Shown one piece after another: positions 54,287 to 64,000 of a DNA stretch of 64,000 nt. Source of the DNA: Epiperipatus broadwayi. Taxonomy: Eukaryota > Onychophora > Udeonychophora > Euonychophora > Peripatidae. The notes beneath the pieces were generated by a model. That model worked only from the letters and a program-made list of their open reading frames with translations. It did no database searches and was not told the origin of the DNA. The DNA is taken from assembly GCA_028023455.1 (NCBI GenBank), contig JAQFVV010000141.1, positions 2,656,843 to 2,720,842 of the forward strand, read 5' to 3'. A program made the translations under genes and the position numbers. Each line of letters opens with the position of its first letter. Position 1 is the stretch's first letter.

Positions 54287-54345
<59 letters not shown>
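54287..54345. repeat. (TA)n microsatellite
   Basis: About 29 TA units. Confidence 0.95.
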
Positions 54346-55191
<846 letters not shown>

Positions 55192-55247
55192 ATCAAAACA
55201 ACCCCAAATCCAAAACTAAACCAGACCAGCATAAAAATAATATTAAA

Positions 55248-55291
55248 ACACAACCTAAGGTTTCACTGCTACAAGGAGACTTCTCAAGTGT
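55248..55291 (-). ncRNA. Hammerhead-like fold in PLE family 1 3' region, copy P2
   Basis: Minus strand: stem I ACAC/GUGU, core UUGAGAA, stem II CUCCU/AGCAG with one C-C mismatch, GAA, stem III ACC-UUA-GGU, U at 17. Same U3 and A8 as copies P1 and P3. Confidence 0.5.
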
Positions 55292-56114
55292 AAAAATCTA
55301 CAAAAACTACACAATATATATATATATATAATATAAAAACTATCCACAAATCCATTCACTTCCCATCCACCCTTAATATTAAAAAAACTCTTAAATAAGT
55401 TAATTGCTTCAGAATAATAAATTTTCAATAATAAAGACTCTTTAATTCTTCTTTTGATTTCATTTCTCTCAAAGAAGACAACCTTAGCTTCATCAAAATC
55501 AATAGTGTGGCCTGTATCTTTTTCATGGACATACAAAGCAGAACTAAGATATCTATTTTTAACTCTACTTTTATGAACCTTTACTCTTTCATTTAAACTC
55601 AAACTACTCTGACCTATGTAAACCTTCTTACAAAATAAACAAGGAATAAAATATACCACACCAGGAATAGTCTTTCTATCAAAAACTTCTTTTGTGTTAT
55701 TTAATAAATTATTCAATGTTATACACTCCTTTTCCAAGCAATTTTCTTATTTCCAAACAATTTACTATTACTACATACATTTTTATAAGAAGACAATTTA
55801 AATGGCAAAGAAATAAAATCATATTTTTCTTTAACCTTTACATCCTTACAAATATTATTATTAAATAAAATACTTTTAACAAATTTATCAGAGTATCCAA
55901 CACTCAAGTAATCTTTATAAAATTGATATTTCTGAAACAAAGCTACCCCACTAAAATTATTTAATTTAATATTCCTATAATAATAATTCCTTAAAGCAGC
56001 TACTTTACGAGATACAGACTGAGAGCTATCAGGTTTAATTATAGACCTTAATTCTTTACTTTTAACCAAATGACTGCACAATAAACAATTAGTTTCTACA
56101 TTTCTAATCACCAA
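55255..56114 (-). pseudogene. PLE family 1 RT-endonuclease linker and GIY-YIG endonuclease
   Basis: The 131-residue ORF 55719-56114 is the linker (KVAALRNYYYRN, KYDFISLPFKLSSYKN). A frame change near 55730 leads to the 160-residue ORF 55255-55737. There, residues 26-30 (GVVYF) and 39-42 (VYIG) form the GIY and YIG strands, with a CLFC knuckle (33-36) between them as typical for PLE endonucleases. An Arg helix (LNERVKVHK), two His (YVHEKDTGH) and a candidate catalytic Glu (FFERNE) follow. In intact PLEs this nuclease helps to make the priming nick. Because of the frameshift no fusion with the RT can be made. Confidence 0.88.
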
Positions 56115-56143
56115 AAAATCTAAAAATGTTAACTTACCAAAAT

Positions 56144-56374
56144 CTAACCCTCTCCTTCTAACACAAATTTTATAGAAGGATCAAAACAATTAAACTTATT
56201 TACAAATTCCTTCAATTTACCATTCTCAACAACAAATAAACAATCATCAACATATCTGACAAATAATTTTACATATAAACAATTCTCTTTAATAATAATT
56301 TCCTTTTCCATATAACTAATATAAACTGAACACACTAAAGGAGAAATAATATAACCTATTATCCACCCTTCCAT
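56144..56374 (-). pseudogene. PLE family 1 reverse transcriptase palm fragment
   Basis: A 76-residue segment. GWIIGYIISPLVCSVYISYMEKEI corresponds to the PLE motif with GxxMGxxxSP; VRYVDDCLFV is the catalytic YVDD turn with both Asp kept; FDPSIKFVLEGEG follows, as in other PLE RTs. The fingers and earlier palm are absent because the copy is truncated at 56397. Confidence 0.85.
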
Positions 56375-56607
56375 AATCTTATAAAAATTACCTTCAGTCT
56401 GTATCTCGTAAAGTAGCTGCTTTAAGGAATTATTGTCATAGGAATATTAAATCAAAAAATTCTACTGCGGTAGCTTTGATTCAAAAATATAAATTTTATA
56501 AAGATTACTTGAGTGTTGGATACTCTGATAAATTTATTAAAAGTATTTTATTTAATAGTAATATTTGTTAGGATATAAAGGTTAAAGAAAAATATGATTT
56601 TATTTAT

Positions 56608-57006
56608 TTGCCATTTAAATTGTCTTCTTATAAAATTGTGTGTAGAAATAGTACATTGTTTGGAAATAAGAAAATTGCTTGGAAAAGGGGTGTTACATTG
56701 AATAATTTATTAAATAATACAAAAGAAGTTTTTGATAGAAAGACTATTCCTGGTGTAGTATATTTTATCTCTTGTTTATTTTGTAAGAAGGTTTACATTG
56801 GTCAGAGTAGTTTGAGTTTTAATGAAAGAATAAAGGTTCATAAAAGTAGAGTTAAAAATAGATATCTTAGTTCTGCTTTGTATGTCCATGAAAAAGATAC
56901 AGGTCACACTATTGATTTTGATGAAGCTAAGGTTGTTTTCTTTGAGAGAAATGAAATCAAAAGAAGAATTAAAGAGTCTTTATTATTGAAAATTTATTAT
57001 TCTTAA
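56608..57006 (+). pseudogene. PLE family 1 GIY-YIG endonuclease, plus-strand copy
   Basis: A 132-residue ORF, all in one frame across the place where the minus-strand copy has its frameshift: LPFKLSSYK-type linker, then TIPGVVYFISCLFCKKVYIG (GIY and YIG strands with a CLFC knuckle), FNERIKVHK, YVHEKDTGH and FFERNE. A TAA after LLKIYYS cuts off the last ~30 residues (the family ends in VNGFVGSF). Upstream, a TAG at about 56572 separates it from the linker start. The endonuclease core itself is uninterrupted. Confidence 0.85.
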
Positions 57007-57115
57007 GCAATTAATTTATTTAAGAGTTCTTTTAATATTAAGGATGGATGGGAAGTGAATGGATTTGTGGGTAGTTTTTAATATTATATATATTGTGTAG
57101 TTTTTGTGGTTCTTT

Positions 57116-57159
57116 ACACTTGAGAAGTCTGCTCGTAACAATGAAACCTTAGGTTGTGT
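57116..57159 (+). ncRNA. Hammerhead-like fold in PLE family 1 3' region, copy P3
   Basis: Stem I ACAC/GUGU, core UUGAGAA (57120-57126), stem II weakened to three pairs by A for G changes on its 3' side, GAA, stem III ACC-UUA-GGU, U at 17. It shares U3 and A8 with P1 and P2. Confidence 0.45.
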
Positions 57160-57250
57160 TTTAATATTATTTTTATGCTGGTCTGGTTTAGTTTTGGATT
57201 TGGGGTGGTTTTGATTTTATATTGACTAGTTTAGCTTTATGCTTGTAAGG

Positions 57251-57251
<1 letters not shown>

Positions 57252-57336
<85 letters not shown>
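57252..57336. repeat. (TA)n microsatellite between PLE and GPCR gene
   Basis: About 42 TA units between the PLE 3' end and the predicted splice acceptor of the GPCR gene. Confidence 0.96.
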
Positions 57337-57338
<2 letters not shown>

Positions 57339-57344
57339 TACATT

Positions 57345-57371
57345 TTATTTATTTATTTTATTTATTTACAG
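57345..57371 (+). promoter_or_regulatory. Candidate splice acceptor upstream of the GPCR start
   Basis: A T-rich run of TTTATTTATT units ends in TTTACAG (AG at 57370-57371), 34 bases before the ATG. This is the layout expected if a 5' untranslated exon lies upstream, beyond the TA array. RNA evidence is needed to confirm it. Confidence 0.45.
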
Positions 57372-57405
57372 AAATCTATCAGTCGTCGCACTTTAACAAG
57401 ATATA

Positions 57406-58359
57406 ATGGTAAATATTACACAAATTCAAAATTATTCTTGCTATAATTCAAGTCACCCAATTTTAACATACTTTGATTACATTGATATTTTTATTACGTT
57501 TACATTTCATATTCTTTCTGTATCAGGAAATCTTTTAGTATTATTATCCTTAGGGGTATGTAAACAATTAAGAACAATACCTTATGCGTATATAGCTAAT
57601 TTATCATTATCGGATTTGTGTGTGGGAGGTTTATCTGGACCCCATTTTGTTTATAACCTTATTTTCAATAAAGATATGGATTTTGGATGCAACTTTTCAT
57701 TCGCATGTTTTTTATTAGGAGGAATTGAATGTTTATTGTTGTCTACTCAGATTGCATTTAATCGTTATATATTAATTTGTAGGGGTTCTGAACTTTATAA
57801 TAAAATACACAGTAGAATAAATGTTATAATTATGATATCAGTTAGTTGGCTGTATGGAATTTTTTTGAACACCCTCATTTTTTCTTCTGATTTGTTCCAA
57901 GTTAAATTTAATAATGATTTAAAGGAATGCTTTCTAGAAATTACTACAAACTTAACATACTTTCTTTTTATAAATGCAATTATTTTGTACCCTACAATAC
58001 TACCAACTATAATTATTTCATATTATAAAATATTTAAATTTATAAAATCTTCGGAAAATAATTTGTTGCACATGAACTCGTCAGAGCTTTTGCGCAAGAG
58101 ATCATCTCAGAATATTAAACTGACGAAAACAATGTTTGTGATATTTGTAATTTTTATTTTGTCTTTTATTCCTACTCCTGTTATGTTTATTTTAAATATA
58201 TTTTATAAAGTACCTCAATTTTTAATGCGAGGAGCCATGTGGCTAACTCTTACACATTCAGTTTGCAGTCCAATTATTTATGGCATTACAAACACAAGAT
58301 TCAGAAAATCTTATTTTAAAATTGTAACCTTTAATTGTATTCAAAATAAATTTGAATAA
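57406..58359 (+). CDS. Rhodopsin-class (class A) G protein-coupled receptor, intronless coding exon
   Basis: A 317-residue seven-helix plasma-membrane receptor, complete in one exon. Helix 1 (about 26-50) has GN at 41-42; helix 2 NLSLSD (65-70); Cys95 and Cys175 fit the helix 3 to loop 2 disulfide. Helix 3 ends in NRY (119-121) in place of DRY. Helix 4 has Trp148; helix 5 spans about 183-213; helix 6 has SFIP (253-256) in place of CWxP; helix 7 ends SPIIY (288-292) in place of NPxxY, followed by the helix 8 RFRKSY. Candidate N-glycosylation sites are Asn3 and Asn14. The NRY and the IIYG form recall the melatonin-related and Tre1/Moody group, but the ligand is unknown. The start has A at -3 and G at +4. 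It is the only intact host-type gene seen here. Confidence 0.93.
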   Translation: MVNITQIQNYSCYNSSHPILTYFDYIDIFITFTFHILSVSGNLLVLLSLGVCKQLRTIPYAYIANLSLSDLCVGGLSGPHFVYNLIFNKDMDFGCNFSFACFLLGGIECLLLSTQIAFNRYILICRGSELYNKIHSRINVIIMISVSWLYGIFLNTLIFSSDLFQVKFNNDLKECFLEITTNLTYFLFINAIILYPTILPTIIISYYKIFKFIKSSENNLLHMNSSELLRKRSSQNIKLTKTMFVIFVIFILSFIPTPVMFILNIFYKVPQFLMRGAMWLTLTHSVCSPIIYGITNTRFRKSYFKIVTFNCIQNKFE

Positions 58360-58441
58360 ATTAAAGAATAAAGAGAAATTATTTTAAATATTGGCTCAAA
58401 TGTTATAATCTTTTTCGATAAGATGAAAACTGCACAATAAA
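58355..58441 (+). promoter_or_regulatory. Candidate polyadenylation signals of the GPCR gene
   Basis: AATAAA occurs at 58355-58360 (overlapping the stop codon), 58367-58372 and 58436-58441. The last leaves room for a usual short 3' untranslated region. In such AT-rich DNA the hexamer is frequent by chance. Confidence 0.35.
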
Positions 58442-59100
58442 TCACTAAGCATGGAATTTTTATTTTAAAAAGAAGGTATTGCACTCTTTTTCATATTTAT
58501 TGTGATTTCTTTTATTAATTCTAAGGTAAGAATTGTTAATGCTTCAGTACATAAAAGAAGAATATTCCGAAGTGTATTTTTTATTAAAAAAAGTTTATTA
58601 GATACAATAGAAAATTTTACATGTAAGTACATAAGATCATAAATACATTAACAAACAAGTTAGATTATCGATACAGAATATGAATTGTATGGCAACATAA
58701 TTAGCTCAGAGAACAAGCACATGTACATAAGTATACATGTATAACTCCAGCAGCAGTAGCCATTTAAAAAGTCTATAGTCATTCCAATTTCTTAGATGCC
58801 TGTGACATGATTGTTTTCTTGTTAGAATATTTGTTCAAGAGTGACTTCACAGACATCATCTCACACATTGAAGAAAACAACTTTACCCCATGTATCACAA
58901 AACAGGAGATCAGGAGACATCGCACAGTCTCTAGTCTTTGCCTGTAAAAGAAGCTTCAATAATAAGTCCAGCTTCGATGTGTTGATGTTCTGAAGATAAT
59001 TTTACATCTTGTCAACGATATTGTGAATGTCAGAAAAATAGAGATTCTGATATTCGCAAAAAGACCGTTCTTAATGGTTTTCTTCACTGAAAGCGCATCT
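58442..59100. other. Spacer grading into the LINE 3' region
   Basis: No gene seen. From about 58700 the composition becomes less AT-rich, and minus-strand reading continues the LINE tail with stops. Confidence 0.4.
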
Positions 59101-59156
59101 CTGATGTCAAGGGCCACCTTACCAATGACAAAGTTTTTGATTGGAGATAAAGCTGG

Positions 59157-59579
59157 TCAAGAATAGAGCAGATGATCAAAGTTCACTTCATTGTGACTGC
59201 ATAGCTGACAATGGAAGCTGAGCCTTTTAAAACTTCTTGTCAACCCCAGGAACTGAATGGTAGGAAGAGAATCCAAATTCATTTTTAGGATGAAGCCAAT
59301 GTGTTTTGTCTCTAGATAACATTGTTTAGCCCTTCTGACAAATAATTTATTATTCAACACCAGTGTTTCAGGGAGAAAAGTCTGGTTCAGATATTTGAGA
59401 TTATATACCTGCCAGAAGGTCCTTTTTCCATCCAGTACAAGTGGTGTCCCATGCAACTCATTACTCATGCTTTTCCACAGTGTGGGCAAGCATAGATTGG
59501 CAAGCAGAGGTGGTGTGTCAGTAGGCTGAATTGTAACAGGGAAAATTAGCTCTGGTAACTTTTGAAAAAGAATAGCCAA
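59157..59579 (-). pseudogene. LINE ORF2 C-terminal domain remnant
   Basis: A 140-residue open frame with the order WQVYNLKYLNQ, a helical region, RSFKRLSFHCQLC and HNEVNFDHLL: a Cys-x2-Cys then His spacing seen at the end of L1/Tx1-type polyproteins. The last Cys of the motif is not kept. The start Met is not a true start. Confidence 0.65.
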
Positions 59580-59869
59580 TACCGATATGGATTTTTGATG
59601 TACGGGATGATAACTGAGTGCAGGCCAAGTTCATTTAGCTCTTTAGATCCGTGAGACTTGGCAATGCTTATGTCCAGCACTCCACCCTTCCAGAATAGCT
59701 TTGAGCTTTATGAGTTGATTAGTACCTCAAATATTTTTAGTGGGTTTAATGATTGGGAAGTAATAACTAAGACTGGAAATGTGGTCATGTTTAGCAGAGC
59801 CACTTTGCCTGAAAACAATAACGTCACTTTATTCAATGAATCCATTGCCTTTTTGGCATTAATCAGCAG

Positions 59870-60130
59870 TTAGTTTTGAACCACCCTATCCATTTCCTGC
59901 TTGGACAAATAAAGCAGGAATCCCAAGAAAAGCTGTGGCTTCACAGAGAAGGCTAAGGAAACGGACTTTGCAGATTTGATATTCAACATTAACGACTGTG
60001 TGAAATTAATTTGGAGGTTGTGAATCTTAATGAAGGCATCTAATGTACTTAGTAATGTTGGCAAATATGAAGAATTTGGAAGGAAGACAGAGACATCATC
60101 AACAAATGCTCTGTATTGAATAGTTTACTT
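59870..60130 (-). pseudogene. LINE RT catalytic segment
   Basis: The segment with YRAFVDDVSVFLPN keeps both Asp of the RT active site and runs into an open frame of 64 residues (59870-60064) with the usual helix after the active site (LSTLDAFIKIHNLQIN). It is out of frame with the upstream RPISM segment. Confidence 0.65.
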
Positions 60131-60577
60131 TAAATTGGGTATGTATATGTCCAGTAGCCTTGCCTCCAACTGTTTTAGAAGTCGATTTATATAGGCAACA
60201 AAACACAAGGTAGCCAAAGATGAGCTCTGAGAAATTGAGACATCTGGCCTGAAGCCCTCTGACAATCTGCCATCCAATGAGGTGAAGATAGACCTATTTT
60301 ATAGCAGATTGCCAATTAAATGTATAAATACTTTTTGGACATTATAGTATTGCAAAACTTGCAATAATTTTGAAGGTATAACTTTAATCAAAGACAAATG
60401 AAAATCTGTTTCACTATGGGTTTGTTTTTTTCTATGACATCTGATGTACTTTACAAGTAGAAGGAAGTGTAGAACAGCTTGGATGGTCAAGAATCCTTTC
60501 CATGCAAACTGAAATTTAGATATGTGGTTGTATATATGATCCTTAATGAATCTTTCACTATAGATTCTATGAGTTTT

Positions 60578-60925
60578 TTAAGGAGTCATTGAAATAGGTC
60601 TGAGATTGGTTAATTGTGTAGTGCTGAGATTAGTTAATTGTGTAGGGTTTATTTGTTTTTTGAGTAATGGAACCAATGCCATTGGGTATAAATCTGGAAT
60701 GTTTTGAAAATTCCCTAGCCAATATGTCAAGCAGCCTTTGTACAATGGGAAATGGGTAGTAACTGTGATGAAGAAGCACAAAACTGGAAATGCTATTAAT
60801 TCCTGGATCTGTTCTCTCAGTATAGCTCTGCAATTTATGTATAATGTGAGCATCAGTGATACCATCATTGACAGATCTAGATCTTGTAAGCTAGGGTGAA
60901 AGTGACCATGAATGTGACTCAACAT
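60578..60925 (-). pseudogene. LINE RT N-terminal segment
   Basis: A 115-residue frame ending in a duplicated TQLTN stretch, then LRPISM. The duplication (TQLTNLSTTQLTNLRP) is a local tandem repeat of about 24 bases specific to this copy. Confidence 0.55.
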
Positions 60926-60930
60926 AGAAA

Positions 60931-62424
60931 ATCCACTGTATTGTTACTTGTTGACAAAAAGTGTGGTAGGTGTGGATCTACAAGCTGCCCCAATTGCCAA
61001 CTTATGTAACCATGGGTCCAGTTATGTCAATTTGTTAAAAATATTTTGGAAATTTTGTTGGCCACATATTGAACTAAACTCAGCTGCCTACTCACATATT
61101 GGGTCTTGAGTTTAAGTATTTGTTGTCTACTTGGATCAATTTGTGAAATATCACTTAGTTTGTTAGCTATTGTTATTCATTTCTTTTGCCTTTTATTTAT
61201 ATATTTGTTATTATGTTTAATAGATATTTAACATTCATAGGAATTTTTTTTTAAAAAAGCGTTGATTTTGACCCTATAAGAAACTATTGAAGTTAAAAAA
61301 AAATATTAATGTATAATAAAAAATGGGAAAGCATGAATGCTTATATATTTGTCATATGAAAAAAGACAAAAAAAGATTTTTACCAAAATTATATGCCTAT
61401 TTTTAAAGTTGTAAATGTCATTTGAGTAGTCGTTGCTATGCATTGACAAATAGATGTGATCTGTTTTGATCATAAATCTAAGATGAGTGTTGCTGGGTGC
61501 TTGTGTTTTAAAATTAATATAGTTCATGGGTTTTGTTCATGATGGGTTAAAACGTATCATTTCACATCAATACTATAATCATCCTGTGTGTGTATGTGTG
61601 TGTAGTTGTAAATGTTTATTATTGCTGAGATAGGGTTATCCTACCACCTCGAATGGATAAATAGAAAATAGCTATCTTAACATTTAATTACAATGTATGC
61701 AGGTATTGGGAGATGGAGGACTTTATCCCAGCTCCATTTGTACTTAGTATCCAAATAAGGAATTATTTATATAGTTGTGGTAAAATGTTTTGCATGCCTC
61801 TTAAAAGTAAATGTGCAGAGACTAGTTCCTCATATAATGCATAGCCTCAGGAAGAAGGCAGTTTCCGGTCATTGCTAACATTTGAAGTTATGAATAATTT
61901 ATTTAATTTCCCTTACTAAGACACTGACATGTGTGTTGTGAAGTGCTGCATAGTGATATAAAATGTATGGAGGGTTTTTGCAAGATAGTACAAAAGTTGC
62001 TATGGCAGGGTTAGGGTTATAATCATATGTATGTGTTGATGTAGGGGATGACAGAGAATTTAATTTATACGCTAGCTGATATGTAGTCAAAGTTTATAGA
62101 AAATAAATATAAACACCATTGAGCTGTGGCAACATACTAGCCTAACCAAATGTATACCTTCGCTAGAGCTAGATTGGTAACAGTATGATCAGAATTATAA
62201 GGTGATAGCGGTCAATATTTAGTATGAAGGGAAGTAAAACTATTATTTTATAGTACAAACAATTACTTACAAATTACGAGTTGTCAGAAAATTTGAATAG
62301 AATATTATTATTTACATAGAAAATAACAAAATCTTATTGCTTGTTGGAGTAGTTATATTTATAGTTATTGTAATGAAGTGGGCAATGAAATTGAATAGGC
62401 TGTTGGCTAAAGTTAGAGGAGAAT
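60931..62424. other. Spacer, no gene seen
   Basis: Mixed composition; a short TG tract at about 61586-61602. No recognised element. Confidence 0.45.
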
Positions 62425-63300
62425 ATCATCATCATCATCATCTACCATTATCAATACACTGCATGATGAAGGTCTCCCCAAGTTTAATCCATCTTCTCCG
62501 ATCTTTAGCTTTTCTTTTCCACATCACCCCTGCACACTTTCTTATTTCATCCATCCAGCTCACATGTGGTATCTTTCTGGGTCTTTTACAATCTCTTGGA
62601 ATCCAGTTTAAAATTTCAATTGTCCATCTATTATCATCTCTTTTAGCAATATGTCCAGCCTAACTCCAATTCAATCTTTTCATTTTTTCAATGAGATCAG
62701 TAACACACGTTTGTTCTCTTACCCATACATTGCGTTTTCGATATATTCTTGGTACTCCCAACATACATCTCTCCATACTTCTTTGAGTGGTCTAAAGTCT
62801 CTGTATTGCTTTTCTATTAAGTGTCCAAGTCTTGGATCCATAAGTAAGAACTGGTAAAACACATTTGTTAAAAAATCTTCCTTTTCAAGCACATAGGCAT
62901 ATTTCCTTTTAGTATCAAGTTATTTCTACCAAAAGCACTCCAACCAAGTTTAATTCTATGATTAATTTCCTCCATTATGTTTCTATTTATATTAATAACC
63001 TGACCAAGGTATTTGTAACGGTTAACTTCTTCTAATTCATCATAACCAATCTTTATTTTCATATTTTGAGCAAATCGATTAAACATTACTTTAGTCTTTT
63101 TAACATTTATCTTTAGTCCTACTTTTCTACTTTCATCTGATAACTCCTGCAACATTTCCTGCAGCTCTGAAGCATTATTTGCAAACACAAGTACATCATC
63201 TGCGAAATCTAAATGACTTAAATAATCTCCATTTACTTTCAACCCATTAGTTTCCCAATTTAATCCACAAAATATTTCTTACAGCACTGCTGTAAAAAGT
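62425..63300 (-). mobile_element. RTE-type LINE, 3' half (RT to 3' end)
   Basis: Minus strand. LDFADDVLVF at about 63190-63215, ELQEMLQELSDESRKVG, NRYKYLGQVI, then a C-terminal region with IPRDCKRP and WMDEIRKCAG-like readings. It ends in a trinucleotide tail: on the plus strand (ATC)n at 62425-62442, a GAT-type repeat tail as is usual for RTE elements. The 124-residue ORF 62868-63242 is the longest open part. It breaks off at about 63300 just upstream of FADD. Confidence 0.85.
62868..63242 (-). pseudogene. RTE reverse transcriptase, active-site and thumb segment
   Basis: A 124-residue frame. FADD at residues 13-16 is the catalytic turn with both Asp kept; the thumb follows (MLQELSDESRKVGLKINVKKTKVM), then YKYLGQ and IKLGWSAFGR, as in RTE ORF2. 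Motifs A and B are missing because of the junction at 63300. Confidence 0.82.
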
Positions 63301-63302
63301 TT

Positions 63303-64000
63303 AGGAAATATTATGAATTCTTTTTTTGAGAAAAATGTTAAAAGAAAATGGACATGGAAGCTTTCAAATGAAGGTACCGCAGAACTGGATTATATTTTGA
63401 TTAACAGGAAATGTATATTTCAAGATTGTAATGTTCTTAATAAATTTAACACAGGAAGTGATCATCGATTAGTAAGGTGTAAGTTACGTGTTAATGTAAA
63501 ACTAGAGAGACAAAAATTATTAAGAAAAACAATATTTATAGTTGATAATCCTAATCTTCAAAAACATTCTCAGGAAATTAAATTAGAACTTACAAATCGG
63601 TTTCAAGTATTAGTAGATTTTGAACATGATTCAGATTTGAATGAAATTAATATGAAAATAACTGATACACTTTTAGAAACTGCTACAAAGATAGCTGGTA
63701 GAAAAAAGAAGCCATTGACCAATAAAATTTCTACTGAGACTAGAGAATTTATGAAGGAATATGAAGATATACAAAAATAATGCATTAAAAAGAATTGAAT
63801 ATCTCGAATTTTGTAAAATTGTGGGGAAAAGAGTTGAAAATGATATAAGAAAGTATAACTGTGAACTAGGAAGGAAAGCTGTTAAAGAAAATAAAAGTCT
63901 CAAGAATGTAAAACAACATTTTGGTATTGGTAGGAAATTTATATCTGCAATAAGAAAAAAAAAAGGAATTATTACTAAAAAGAGAGATGACATCATGAAA
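63303..64000 (+). mobile_element. RTE-type LINE, endonuclease-linker part in inverted orientation
   Basis: The plus-strand segment begins inside the endonuclease (KRKWTWKLSNEGTAELDYIL, then GSDHRLVR) and continues through the linker off the window edge. It is the same family as the copies at 36350-38513 and 62425-63300 and lies back-to-back with the latter. A stop at 63778 breaks it after 155 residues; reading continues in another frame (KYNCEL, KNVKQHFGIGRKF). Confidence 0.85.
63313..63780 (+). pseudogene. RTE endonuclease end and linker
   Basis: A 155-residue frame, highly similar to residues 14-170 of the ORF at 37749-38513 (minus). ELDYIL and SDH (the catalytic Asp and His near the end of APE-type endonucleases) are present. 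The linker ends early, at KEYEDIQK, through a one-base frameshift in the KKKRNMKIYKN stretch of the sister copy. No product is expected. Confidence 0.82.

Larger units (their letters stand above)
56398..57251 (+). mobile_element. Penelope-like element, family 1, plus-strand copy
   Basis: 5'-truncated at the linker (starts in QSVSRKVAALRNYCHRN). It carries the endonuclease and 3' region and ends at a (TA)n array, in mirror image to the copy at 55186-56397. The two form an inverted repeat with arms of about 0.8 kb and a loop of about 0.4 kb. Confidence 0.9.
59100..60930 (-). mobile_element. Non-LTR retrotransposon, probably L1/Tx1-type, decayed
   Basis: Minus strand, in order: an RT start with LTNLRPISM (60578-60925 frame), a broken motif B region near 60240, the catalytic turn as AFVDDVSVF (about 60075-60110), and a C-terminal domain with CQLCSHNE...FDHLL (59157-59579), like the Cys-rich end of L1/Tx1 ORF2 proteins. 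Several frameshifts and stops. It is less AT-rich than the surroundings. No endonuclease is visible, so it is 5'-truncated. The clade call rests on RPISM plus the C-terminal Cys motif. Confidence 0.7.

Noticed and set aside
62337-62857. Two plus-strand ORFs (108 and 68 residues)
   Set aside because: Antisense shadows of the RTE C-terminal region.
63603-63996. 60- and 107-residue minus-strand ORFs
   Set aside because: Antisense shadows of the RTE endonuclease linker.

Overview
This window looks like repeat-dense nuclear DNA from an AT-rich invertebrate animal. It has long (TA)n microsatellites, decayed non-LTR (RTE-type and probably L1/Tx1-type) and Penelope-like retroelements, a tandem gag-bearing retroelement array, and one intact intronless rhodopsin-class GPCR. 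I cannot name the species. There is no bacterial gene organisation, no rRNA or tRNA gene that I could recognise, and no CRISPR array.

Layout. 1-2.8 kb: AT-rich DNA with two long (TA)n tracts. 2.8-16 kb: a head-to-tail array of a ~4.2-4.4 kb retroelement with Gag remnants (two full units, two partial). It is interrupted at 11.85-14.08 kb by a separate element lying between TA tracts, which recurs as a fragment at 16.1 kb. 16.6-17.1 kb: 3' end of a Penelope-like element (PLE family 1). 17.1-21.5 kb: no gene seen. 21.5-24.4 kb: a nearly full-length but broken PLE (family 2, minus strand), head-to-head with a family 3 PLE fragment. 25-34 kb: three of the four copies of a short hammerhead-ribozyme repeat (HHR-1), a decayed Ty3-like element and AT-rich spacer. 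36.3-38.5 kb: decayed RTE-type LINE. 39-45 kb: PLE family 3 fragments, a tandem pair of a second hammerhead family (HHR-2), and a 155-bp near-perfect hairpin. 46-55 kb: simple repeats, the fourth HHR-1 copy and an inverted HHR-2 pair. 55.1-57.3 kb: two family 1 PLEs head-to-head inside two (TA)n arrays. 57.4-58.4 kb: the GPCR gene. 59-61 kb: decayed LINE. 62.4-64 kb: an RTE-type LINE with an apparent 5' inversion running off the window end.

Main result of the hunt: four repeat families carry hammerhead ribozyme folds. HHR-1 (four copies; one has every core base, a 4-bp stem II and a 6-bp stem I, and is flanked by a 16-bp direct repeat) and HHR-2 (four copies, arranged in tandem and inverted) look like metazoan retrozymes or PLE-derived ribozyme repeats. 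The 3' regions of PLE families 1 and 3 each carry a hammerhead-like three-way junction in which core C3 is replaced by U in every copy. In family 1, G8 is A as well, so the C3-G8 pair is replaced by a potential U3-A8 pair. These assignments were made by eye from base pairing and need covariance-model searches and cleavage assays.

Only the GPCR appears to be a host protein gene able to make a product. The rest is mobile DNA and spacer.
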